The notes under the pieces were generated by a model that ran no database searches, was not told the origin of the DNA, and saw only the letters and a list, made by a program, of their open reading frames with translations. This document shows, one piece after another, positions 56,796 to 64,000 of a DNA stretch of 64,000 nucleotides. Source of the stretch: Bacteroidales bacterium (GTDB taxonomy: Bacteria; Bacteroidota; Bacteroidia; Bacteroidales; F082); assembly GCA_028277395.1 (NCBI GenBank), contig JANQGJ010000096.1:25725-89724 (forward strand). The letters run 5' to 3'. The position numbers were made by a program, and so were the translations under genes. Each line of letters begins with the position of its first letter. Positions within the stretch are counted from its first letter, which is position 1.

Positions 56796-59700
56796 ATGAA
56801 CTTCGGCAGAAAACTATTGAGAATTACAGGTATTATCATACTTTCAATTATTGCAATTATGATAATGACTGTTGCTTTGGCTAAGGTTTTTGAAGACAGG
56901 CTGGCATCGTTTACAATGGAAAAACTTGAAAGCACCTTTGATGCTCCAATGTCAGTTGGTAACGTATCACTGATACCGCTTTTTTCATTCCCCAGGCTTA
57001 GTGCAGAGATCCATAATCTCTATATTGGTGATCCTCATAATAAAAACAACGATACACTTTTCTATATCAACAGCTTAAAAGTAGGACTCGATTCGTGGGG
57101 ACTGATGAGCGGAAAGATCAAAATTGATGAAATGAAGATCTCGGGACTGGATTTTGATTATGTGGTTGATAGTACCGGGAAATCAAACATTGATTTTATT
57201 ATTGATGCTTTTGCTGATACAACAACTGTTGACAACAACGATACAATTTCCATCCCGCTTGATTTGAGTGCAGATAAAGTAGTTCTGGAAAATATTCATG
57301 TTAAATACCATGACAAACAATCAAAAATGAGATCATGGGTAACAATACCGGAGATAACGCTTAAGGGAAAAACCAAAAACAACATTTTTAATGGTAAAAC
57401 CAAGGGCAGCATTATACTGAGCCATTGCAGTTTTGAAGGAACAAACATCGACCGGATGGAATCATGCTCTGTTGTTTTTAATATGGAATATAGAAACAGG
57501 CAGGCCAAAATTGAAAAACTGAATATCAATAGTGAGGGAATTAACCTGAGCATTGAAGGAGATTGCCGGTTAAGGGATACTCTTGGAATTAATGCAATTA
57601 TCAATGCTGAAGCCATTGACTTTGAAACACTAAGGAAGTACATCCCTGATCAATTTGATAGTATCATTGGTAAAGAGAGCTTACCTCAGATGAAATTTCT
57701 GTCATTGGAACTAAACTTGGATTACCATAATGATATTGCCGCTATTAAGAAGTTGAAACTTGATAGTGACGGTTTAGGTCTTGCAATGGGTGGTAACTTG
57801 TTGTTTGGTGATTCAATGGATGTTGAAATAGGATTGGAATCACTAAATATCAACCTGGGAATTGTTGAAAAATATTTACCTGATCAATTAATTGAAGAAT
57901 ATGGAATAGCTGAAATAGGTGGAGATATGGAACTTTCTGCCATAATTGATGGAAGGTTTGCAGATTCAACTTTGATACCGGATATTGATGCTGAAGCAAA
58001 TCTCAGAAATATGAAGTTTAAAATCAGGAATTATCCTAAAATAGATGACTTTAATTTGCTGGCAAATATTAAAACAGGAAAATATCCTGATATGAGAGAT
58101 GCATCTGTCAGGATCGCCAATGCTGAAATCAACAGTAATTCAAGCAGGATTCAGCTCGAAGGTAATATTATTGGTTTTGAGGAGCCCCGGTATAGTTTAA
58201 GTTCTGATATGGAAATAAACCTGCCTGATTTTAGTGTGCTGATACCTGACAGTCTGGTCCGGAATCTTAAGGGGAATATCACAGCAAGCATAAAAACGAA
58301 CGGAGTATTACCTGAAAAGATCACCGATGGATTTATAGATTATGCAATGGAGAATACTAGTCTTACTTTCAGCATAAAAGATGTGGAAGCATTGGTTACA
58401 GATTCATTGCAGGTGAATAATTTCACCACAGATGTTAAGTATTACCCCCAGGCTTCCGGTGGTAAGGACATCAGTATAGAAAATCTAAATCTGGAATCTC
58501 CATCTTTAAACTTAAATCTGCAAAATTCATCACTATCTGCTATATTGTCCGGTGAAATATCAGATCCCGGAGAAATGAGTGTTGATATGAAGTCACTGAA
58601 AATTCAAAATGGGAACAGCCAGATTATTGGTAACGGAGAAATTACTAATTTCAAAATACCTGAATTTAACATTAACACAAATATCACCCTTGAACTAAGC
58701 GAACTGATGCCGTTTGTACCCGACTCCCTGATCAATAACATGTCAGGGAATGTAGTTGCCTACATCCATTCAAACGGAAAACTGAACATAGATTCTGTTG
58801 ACAGCCAGTTGTTACCAGTTATTTTTAAAAACAGCAATATCAATATAGCACTCAACGATATTGATATTGCTTTTCCCGATTCAGTAATGAATGTTGATGA
58901 TATTTCTGCTCGTATAGGATTAAGAAATGATAAACTGACAATAAATGAACTATCTGCTGATTACAATGGTTTGGAAATAGGTGTTGATTCAACCATTATG
59001 AAAAATATTTATAGTACTGTTATTTTAAACCAACCAGGGGAGTTGTATGTTGAAACACATATTGATCTTGGAGATTTTCTTTTTGATGATTTTAAGCACC
59101 TGTTTGAATCAAATTCAGAAGACCCCGGTTCAGATATGAATTCGGCAGCCGGTGAGGTCTCTGCTGATGCAGGTGAAAATAATGATCCACGTAACTGGAC
59201 CTATTTAATTCACGGTTCTGCCGGTATTAACAGTATTAAGATCGATTCAACGGTACTCAGTGGAACAAAAATTAACCGACTTCATATCAATGATCTGTCA
59301 ACTATGTTTTTAATTGAAGACAGTTCGTATGTGGTGGATCAGTTTAAATTCAGTGTTTTTGGAGGAGAAATGAACAACTCTGCAAAATATAGAATCAGGA
59401 AAGACGGGACAGAATCAGTTTCATCGCACAACATAATTCAGAATATGGATATTCATGCCATGCTTAGGGATATGGATAATTTTGGAATGGATTCTGTAAT
59501 TTCATATGAAAATATCAGCGGGATATTTTCCACAGACCTCCATACATTTATACCAATCGACGATTCTGTAAGAGTTGATAAGATGATGGTTAGTGGCGAC
59601 TTAACTCTTCAAAAAGGAGGGGTATATGATTATGCGCCTGCAACTGAGATTTCAAGGTTTACCAATATAAAGGAACTTGATAATATCCAGTTTAAAACTC

Positions 59701-60092
59701 TGAGAAGCAATATCTTTATGTTCAAAAACAAGCTATATGTACCCAGAACAAACATAGTTAGCAATGCCATGGATATAGCGGCATTTGGTATGCAGGACCT
59801 TGATGGTGATTGTGAGTATCACCTGGAATTGCACCTGAGTAATATACTTTTTGGTAAATCAAAAAGAAGAAACAAAAAGCAGGATAAAAGCGGTGATGAG
59901 GTTGATAAAGGGTCATTAAAGAAAAGTTCCAGGAAAATCAGGTATGTAATTAACGATAAAAAATCAAAAGTAGGGCTTGACTCAAAGGATTCGAGGGAAG
60001 ACATGATGAATAAGATAAGAGTACAAAAGAAAATGTTAGATTTTATTTTCTTCCCTAAAAATATTTATTACAATACTAATCCAGAGAAATAG
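56796..60092 (+). CDS. Large AsmA-like envelope protein
   Basis: 1098 aa. One N-terminal TM helix (about 9-31), then a long run of amphipathic beta-strands of the AsmA/TamB type (AsmA-like phrases such as MSVGNVSLIPLFSFPRLSAEIHNLYIGDP, KVVLENIHVKYHD, and repeated YLPDQL/IPDSL segments). The C-terminus (FGMQDLDGDCEYHLELHLSNILFGKS) is the conserved AsmA end, followed by a Lys-rich tail. AsmA-like proteins bridge inner and outer membranes and are implicated in phospholipid transport. No operon partner. Confidence 0.88.
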   Translation: MNFGRKLLRITGIIILSIIAIMIMTVALAKVFEDRLASFTMEKLESTFDAPMSVGNVSLIPLFSFPRLSAEIHNLYIGDPHNKNNDTLFYINSLKVGLDSWGLMSGKIKIDEMKISGLDFDYVVDSTGKSNIDFIIDAFADTTTVDNNDTISIPLDLSADKVVLENIHVKYHDKQSKMRSWVTIPEITLKGKTKNNIFNGKTKGSIILSHCSFEGTNIDRMESCSVVFNMEYRNRQAKIEKLNINSEGINLSIEGDCRLRDTLGINAIINAEAIDFETLRKYIPDQFDSIIGKESLPQMKFLSLELNLDYHNDIAAIKKLKLDSDGLGLAMGGNLLFGDSMDVEIGLESLNINLGIVEKYLPDQLIEEYGIAEIGGDMELSAIIDGRFADSTLIPDIDAEANLRNMKFKIRNYPKIDDFNLLANIKTGKYPDMRDASVRIANAEINSNSSRIQLEGNIIGFEEPRYSLSSDMEINLPDFSVLIPDSLVRNLKGNITASIKTNGVLPEKITDGFIDYAMENTSLTFSIKDVEALVTDSLQVNNFTTDVKYYPQASGGKDISIENLNLESPSLNLNLQNSSLSAILSGEISDPGEMSVDMKSLKIQNGNSQIIGNGEITNFKIPEFNINTNITLELSELMPFVPDSLINNMSGNVVAYIHSNGKLNIDSVDSQLLPVIFKNSNINIALNDIDIAFPDSVMNVDDISARIGLRNDKLTINELSADYNGLEIGVDSTIMKNIYSTVILNQPGELYVETHIDLGDFLFDDFKHLFESNSEDPGSDMNSAAGEVSADAGENNDPRNWTYLIHGSAGINSIKIDSTVLSGTKINRLHINDLSTMFLIEDSSYVVDQFKFSVFGGEMNNSAKYRIRKDGTESVSSHNIIQNMDIHAMLRDMDNFGMDSVISYENISGIFSTDLHTFIPIDDSVRVDKMMVSGDLTLQKGGVYDYAPATEISRFTNIKELDNIQFKTLRSNIFMFKNKLYVPRTNIVSNAMDIAAFGMQDLDGDCEYHLELHLSNILFGKSKRRNKKQDKSGDEVDKGSLKKSSRKIRYVINDKKSKVGLDSKDSREDMMNKIRVQKKMLDFIFFPKNIYYNTNPEK

Positions 60093-60172
60093 TACGTTTT
60101 TATTTATATTCTTAAAAAAATTAATTTTGTTACAGGTTAATTCAATAGCCTGGTTTAAAAAATATAAACGTT

Positions 60173-60517
60173 ATGAAATTATTAAAATCATTGGCGGCCA
60201 TCATGATAATCAGCTTGTTTACACTACCATTTGGAGCATGTGAAAAAGATGATAACGAGAGCTGTGAGCAACAGGATATGAGTCAGGTTCTAACCTGTGA
60301 TGGAGAAAAAAATGTTGAAGTTTGCTGTACATCAGGATCAGGATGTACTTACAAATATAACGGACAGGACTACCCTGACACTCCTGAAGGACTAAATGCC
60401 CTGGCAGATGCACTGGGATGCACATACAAAAGCGCAGCTGAATATGACGAGCAAAAACAACTTATCATACAGGAGCTAATTGCCCTGAAAGACCGCGCCT
60501 GGAGAGGTGTAAACTAA
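60173..60517 (+). CDS. Small Cys-rich lipoprotein
   Basis: 114 aa. Lipobox FGAC at about 21-24. The mature part contains SCEQQDMSQVLTCDGEKNVEVCCTSGSGCTYKYNG with six cysteines that could form disulfides, then a helical C-terminal part (ALADALGCTYKSAAEYDEQKQLIIQELIAL). Not recognised. A weak hairpin (CTGGTTT/AAACCAG, 60530-60558) follows the stop. Confidence 0.65.
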   Translation: MKLLKSLAAIMIISLFTLPFGACEKDDNESCEQQDMSQVLTCDGEKNVEVCCTSGSGCTYKYNGQDYPDTPEGLNALADALGCTYKSAAEYDEQKQLIIQELIALKDRAWRGVN

Positions 60518-60529
60518 AATCATTACGAT

Positions 60530-60568
60530 CTGGTTTGTGAATTCAAATCATAAACCAGGTAATATTTT
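60530..60568 (+). terminator. Possible weak terminator after the Cys-rich lipoprotein gene
   Basis: CTGGTTT (60530-60536) pairs with AAACCAG (60552-60558) over a 15-base loop, followed by GTAATATTTTT. The T-tract is interrupted, so termination may be partial. Confidence 0.4.
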
Positions 60569-60659
60569 TGAATGTATTACTAATATGGGCACATTGACAT
60601 TGTGTTCTTAGTGAAATCCTTTGAGTTCCTTTGTGGTTAAAAAAAAATTACAATCAGGA

Positions 60660-61208
60660 TTAAAAAATAATCCAGCTATTCCTTTTCATCCTCCTCAATT
60701 TCTTCCTCAAATCCTGAGGATTCAAATTAACGGCAATAATTTTACCATCACCATCAACCAATACATTAGAAGGAATCGACCTTATATTGTACGAAACTGC
60801 TGCATCAGATTTCCACCCTTTCATATCCCCAACATTCAAAAAATCATCAATCCCATCCTTTTCAATACTATTTTTCCATGCAATTTCATTTCTGTCAAGC
60901 GACACTGAAAATATCTCAAAACCTTTTTCACCGCCATCAAAATCCATAATTTTAAAATCATCATAAACCTCAATAAGTTTTGGTACTTTTTTGCGGCATG
61001 GAGCACACCATGAAGCCCAGAAATTTATAAGTACAATTTTATCGTTGATCTCTGAGAGTTTAACCATATCCCCGTTAACGTCAGGAAGTTCAATTTCGGG
61101 AGCTATAATGCCAACCTCTATTCCTTCGAGGTTATTCTTCTTCTGGGCAAACAAATTGCCTGTCAGAATTAGCAGTATAACTAATGATATGGAAAATACC
61201 TTATTCAT
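60660..61208 (-). CDS. TlpA-like thiol-disulfide oxidoreductase
   Basis: 182 aa. Signal peptide (about 1-21, ending NLFAQ). AlkyIhydroperoxide/TlpA-type N-terminus (GIIAPEIELPDVNGDMVKLSEINDKIVLINFWASWCAPCRKKVP) with the redox CAPC at about 70-73. The insert after it (DGGEKGFEIFSVSLDR) and cis-Pro in SIPSNVLVDGDGK are as in TlpA/ResA. It acts in the periplasm. It is convergent with the Cys-rich lipoprotein gene, which may be one of its substrates (inference). Confidence 0.9.
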   Translation of the reverse strand: MNKVFSISLVILLILTGNLFAQKKNNLEGIEVGIIAPEIELPDVNGDMVKLSEINDKIVLINFWASWCAPCRKKVPKLIEVYDDFKIMDFDGGEKGFEIFSVSLDRNEIAWKNSIEKDGIDDFLNVGDMKGWKSDAAVSYNIRSIPSNVLVDGDGKIIAVNLNPQDLRKKLRRMKRNSWIIF

Positions 61209-61548
61209 GATTATGATTTAACAGTAAAACAAAAATAGGATAAAATAATTGCTTTCGACTTCCTTCTGATATTTTTACAGTGACAAATTTAATGCCATAG
61301 TTATATGCCAGAGTGTGATATGCTATTTAGTATGTAGCAAAATAGCCAAGCTCACTTTAACAGGCGATTATAGTATATGACAATTAGTTTGTTATAAATT
61401 AAAATTAAAAAATGAATACGGCCCTATGGAAAACTTATTAATTTTAGTACGGGAATATTGTAAGTAAAGAGTAGAATTCACGAACCCTTATAATTTCATT
61501 ATTATGCCTGATAAAACAATAACTTACAGAGTGTTAAAAAATAGTATT
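61209..61548. other. 340-bp intergenic region
   Basis: A divergent promoter region between tlpA-like and the YCF48 gene. AT-rich, no ORF, no strong dyad and no clear TAnnTTTG box seen. Confidence 0.4.
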
Positions 61549-63618
61549 ATGAAGTTTACCAAAATATTTCTGGTATTGATAATAATATCAAAAGTATCCT
61601 ATGCTCAATGGGAATGGCAAAAACCAGTACCTACCGGTAATAATTATTATTCAGTATGTTTTACTGACGGGAATACCGGATACATTACCGGTAATTTTGG
61701 AGTTATACTTAAAACAATCGATGGTGGGGAAACCTGGGTAGAAAAGTCTGTTGGAGCTGCAAATTCCCTGTATTCGATTAATTTTTTAGATTCGAATACT
61801 GGTTTCGCTTGTGGATCCGATGGTTTAATTATGAAAACAGAAGATGCCGGAAATAATTGGGAATTACAGGATAATGGAATAGATTCTGAACTGAATGATA
61901 TAGTTTTTACTAGCTCTACTAAGGGGTTTATTGCAGGAAGTTTAGGATCAATTCTTGAAACCGATAACGGCGGGGATAGCTGGAATAAAATAGTTAGTGG
62001 AACAAATGAGAATCTTACATGTATTGATTTTCCAACCAGCGAAACAGGGTATGCAGTTGGATTTTCAGGCACCATAATAAAGACTATCAACGGTGGCTTA
62101 ACCTGGGATTCATTAACAAGTGGTTTTAATATCAATCTTTATTCGGTGGATTTTATCAATTCGAGTACCGGGTTTGTAGTTGGAGGCAATACGTTAAACT
62201 CAAGTATTGTGCTAAAAACAAATGACGGTGGATCATCATGGGTACTCCTTCCTTCAATAACTGAGAATCCAATAAAAGAAGTTTATTTTTATGACGAAAA
62301 CACCGGATTTGTTTTTGGTTGGGATGGAGTAATAATGCAAACTAATGATGGAGGAATTTCCTGGTCAAAGATTGAAACAAATACTGAGAATTCGTTTTTA
62401 GCATCATCATTTCCAAATCAAAATACAGGTTACATTGTTGGAGCACTGGGAACCATTTATAAAACTAATGATAAAGGAGAATCCTGGGTTGCTGTGTCGG
62501 ATGGTGGTTCACACCACGATTATTTTCAATCAATAACATTTGTAAATTCCGAAAACGGTTATATCGCAAGTACAACAGGAAAAATACTTAAAACCAAAGA
62601 CAGTGGTGAGAGTTGGGAAATCATTGATCCTGGTGTTCATACCTCTTTGTATTCAATATGTTTTATTGATTCGATAGTTGGATTTGCTGTAGGATCTCAA
62701 GGAACTATTTTGAAAACTTCAAATGGAGGAGAGACATGGTCAAATATTAATACTGGTATAAATAATGGATTTTTATCAGTATGTTTTGCTACCAAAACAA
62801 TTGGTGTTTCAGTAGGTTGGGTTGGCGAAATCTTAAGAACTACAAATTCAGGAGAAAGCTGGACTGAGGTTCCATCAGGGACATTAGTTGCTTTAAATTC
62901 AATAACGTTTTCGGATTCGATTACAGGGTATATCGCAGGAAATGAGGGAACTATATTCAAGACAATTGATGGTGGGCTTACTTGGTTTAATTTATCAAGC
63001 GGAGTTAATAAAAACTTAAATTCAGTATATTTCATTAATGAAGAAGTTGGTTATGTTGTTGGAGATCAGGGAGCCATACTGAAAACAAAAAACGGAGGTG
63101 AAAATTGGGAAGATTTGTCAGTTGGAGGAATATATGGACTGAGTTCTGTATATTTTGTTGATGAGTTAGTTGGCCACATAACTGGCAGTAATGGAACATT
63201 ATTAAAAACTGAAGACGGTGGTTTAACCTGGATAAAATTACCTCAGCTTACATTTAGTGCATTATATTCTGTTTATTTTACTGATTTTAATACTGGTTTT
63301 GCTGTTGGCAGCCATGGAACAATACTAAAAACAAATAATGGAGGCATAAATTTTACTGACGATGTTACTACCTCAAAACAACTAGTTGACATTTATCCAT
63401 GTCCTGCAAATGAAAAAATTACCATTGAAAATAGAAGTAGTAAAATACTGGAAGTGAATATTAGAATTTTTAGTTTAACCGGAGAACAAGTGCTACAGCA
63501 AAACTTCCTGATAATTGATCATTTGGATGTAAATACCAGTACATTACTCAAAGGTTGCTATCTTGTTAGTATCCAGACAAAAAATCATATTGAATTAAAA
63601 AAAATCATCATACAATGA
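61549..63618 (+). CDS. YCF48/BNR-type beta-propeller with T9SS sorting tail
   Basis: 689 aa from the ATG at 61549 (a frame from 61504 adds 15 non-signal residues). Signal peptide (MKFTKIFLVLIIISKVSYAQ), then about 13 tandem repeats of about 42 residues built on the phrase 'TGY..G..G.I.KT.DGG.TW' (for example TGFAVGSQGTILKTSNGGETW), the YCF48/WD40-like photosynthesis-assembly fold. The last 80 residues are a T9SS type A domain (VDIYPCPANEKITIEN ... GCYLVSIQTKNHIELKKIII), with Cys in place of Asn in the YPNP motif. It is a surface-exported protein of unknown target. Confidence 0.88.
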   Translation: MKFTKIFLVLIIISKVSYAQWEWQKPVPTGNNYYSVCFTDGNTGYITGNFGVILKTIDGGETWVEKSVGAANSLYSINFLDSNTGFACGSDGLIMKTEDAGNNWELQDNGIDSELNDIVFTSSTKGFIAGSLGSILETDNGGDSWNKIVSGTNENLTCIDFPTSETGYAVGFSGTIIKTINGGLTWDSLTSGFNINLYSVDFINSSTGFVVGGNTLNSSIVLKTNDGGSSWVLLPSITENPIKEVYFYDENTGFVFGWDGVIMQTNDGGISWSKIETNTENSFLASSFPNQNTGYIVGALGTIYKTNDKGESWVAVSDGGSHHDYFQSITFVNSENGYIASTTGKILKTKDSGESWEIIDPGVHTSLYSICFIDSIVGFAVGSQGTILKTSNGGETWSNINTGINNGFLSVCFATKTIGVSVGWVGEILRTTNSGESWTEVPSGTLVALNSITFSDSITGYIAGNEGTIFKTIDGGLTWFNLSSGVNKNLNSVYFINEEVGYVVGDQGAILKTKNGGENWEDLSVGGIYGLSSVYFVDELVGHITGSNGTLLKTEDGGLTWIKLPQLTFSALYSVYFTDFNTGFAVGSHGTILKTNNGGINFTDDVTTSKQLVDIYPCPANEKITIENRSSKILEVNIRIFSLTGEQVLQQNFLIIDHLDVNTSTLLKGCYLVSIQTKNHIELKKIIIQ

Positions 63619-63878
63619 TATGTCAGGGATCTGAAAATGAAAGTATTTATTCATTTCAGGAATGTGAGGCATCTGATAATTTGATCAAGGAAATTATCTT
63701 ACAACATATAGACACATTATTACTTAACTTTAATCATGTAATTACTGATGCTTCAGGAGCAAAGGACTTTATTTATCAATTGGCTGAAAACCACAGTTCT
63801 ATATCACAAAACAGAAATCTTGTAAAACATGAATATATACCTTCCAGAAGTTTAAAAGTATTATCGAAGAAGTCATAG
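63615..63878 (+). CDS. Hypothetical ORF coupled to the YCF48 gene
   Basis: 87 aa, beginning with the ATGA that overlaps the upstream stop by 4 bases, the usual sign of coupling. No signal peptide, TM helix or recognised motif (IYSFQECEASDNLIKEIILQHIDTLLLNF; FIYQLAENHSSISQNRN). It could equally be a chance ORF or a remnant of a longer gene. Confidence 0.3.
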   Translation: MICQGSENESIYSFQECEASDNLIKEIILQHIDTLLLNFNHVITDASGAKDFIYQLAENHSSISQNRNLVKHEYIPSRSLKVLSKKS

Positions 63879-64000
63879 TTTGGATAGAAAATATCGATAA
63901 TATAACCTGAGTTCGACGTAAGAAAAGTTGATTTTTCACTAAATCATAAGGATAGTTTTTGTATATTTAATGTGTTGAATACCAAATAAATACAAAAACA

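Noticed and set aside
56483..56935. 150-codon minus-strand ORF
   Set aside because: Spans the end of the PD40 gene and the start of the AsmA-like gene in antisense; no signal or motif.
61647..63035. Minus-strand ORFs in the YCF48 gene
   Set aside because: Repetitive Pro/Ser-rich shadows of the tandem propeller repeats.

Overview
The window is AT-rich DNA from a member of the Bacteroidota, probably an environmental or marine lineage near Bacteroidales/Marinilabiliales (the rank below phylum is inference). The phylum call rests on three proteins with type IX secretion (T9SS) C-terminal sorting tails, repeated TAnnTTTG -7 promoter boxes, almost no Shine-Dalgarno sequences, and Bacteroidota-restricted families such as DUF4837, DUF5777 and a DUF7619-like protein. 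No rRNA, tRNA, CRISPR array, transposase or integrase was found.

Layout. 1-1.9 kb: a minus-strand operon (DUF5777 barrel, YceI, OB-fold protein, a c-type cytochrome lipoprotein and its shortened paralogue that has lost the heme motif). 2-28 kb: mostly core and envelope genes: a T9SS cargo, isoaspartyl peptidase, TauE/SafE permease, thiL, pgi, ahcY, beta-barrel protein, a TlpA-like thioredoxin, DUF4837, an MltD-like LysM transglycosylase, flavodoxin, an MsbA-like ABC exporter followed by a large hybrid histidine kinase, an overlapping omega-amidase/methionine aminotransferase pair, a second T9SS cargo, and a TPR-CHAT (caspase-like) protein facing a sigma/anti-sigma-like pair.

28.4-40.8 kb: an XRE regulator, a second sigma/anti-sigma-like pair, and a 12-gene minus-strand operon for a type II secretion/type IV pilus-like machine. 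Its order is pseudopilin G, prepilin peptidase, GspE, secretin GspD, GspL-like, GspM-like, FN3-like lipoprotein, GspC-like, MORN protein, GspK-like, GspI-like, GspJ-like. No GspF platform protein is present in the operon.

40.9-51.4 kb: an accessory region and the most unusual part of the window. A degenerate direct repeat of about 300-440 bp occurs five times, plus one tail-only copy. The copies separate small plus-strand gene cassettes: Phd/YoeB; a two-gene membrane/PH-like pair; a 260-aa protein with a PIN nuclease; ParDE plus a Fic protein; a SLATT-like 2TM protein with an alpha/beta hydrolase; and a C39-like cysteine peptidase with two small proteins. The contents are toxin-antitoxin and probable conflict/defence modules. 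The layout resembles an integron cassette array, but the repeats do not look like canonical attC sites and no recombinase is visible.

51.4-64 kb: ordinary chromosomal genes resume: a serine hydrolase, a DUF6713-like membrane protein, a Crp/Fnr regulator, a metallophosphoesterase, a cupin, a PD40 protein, a large AsmA-like protein, a Cys-rich lipoprotein, a TlpA-like oxidoreductase, and a YCF48-type beta-propeller with a T9SS tail.
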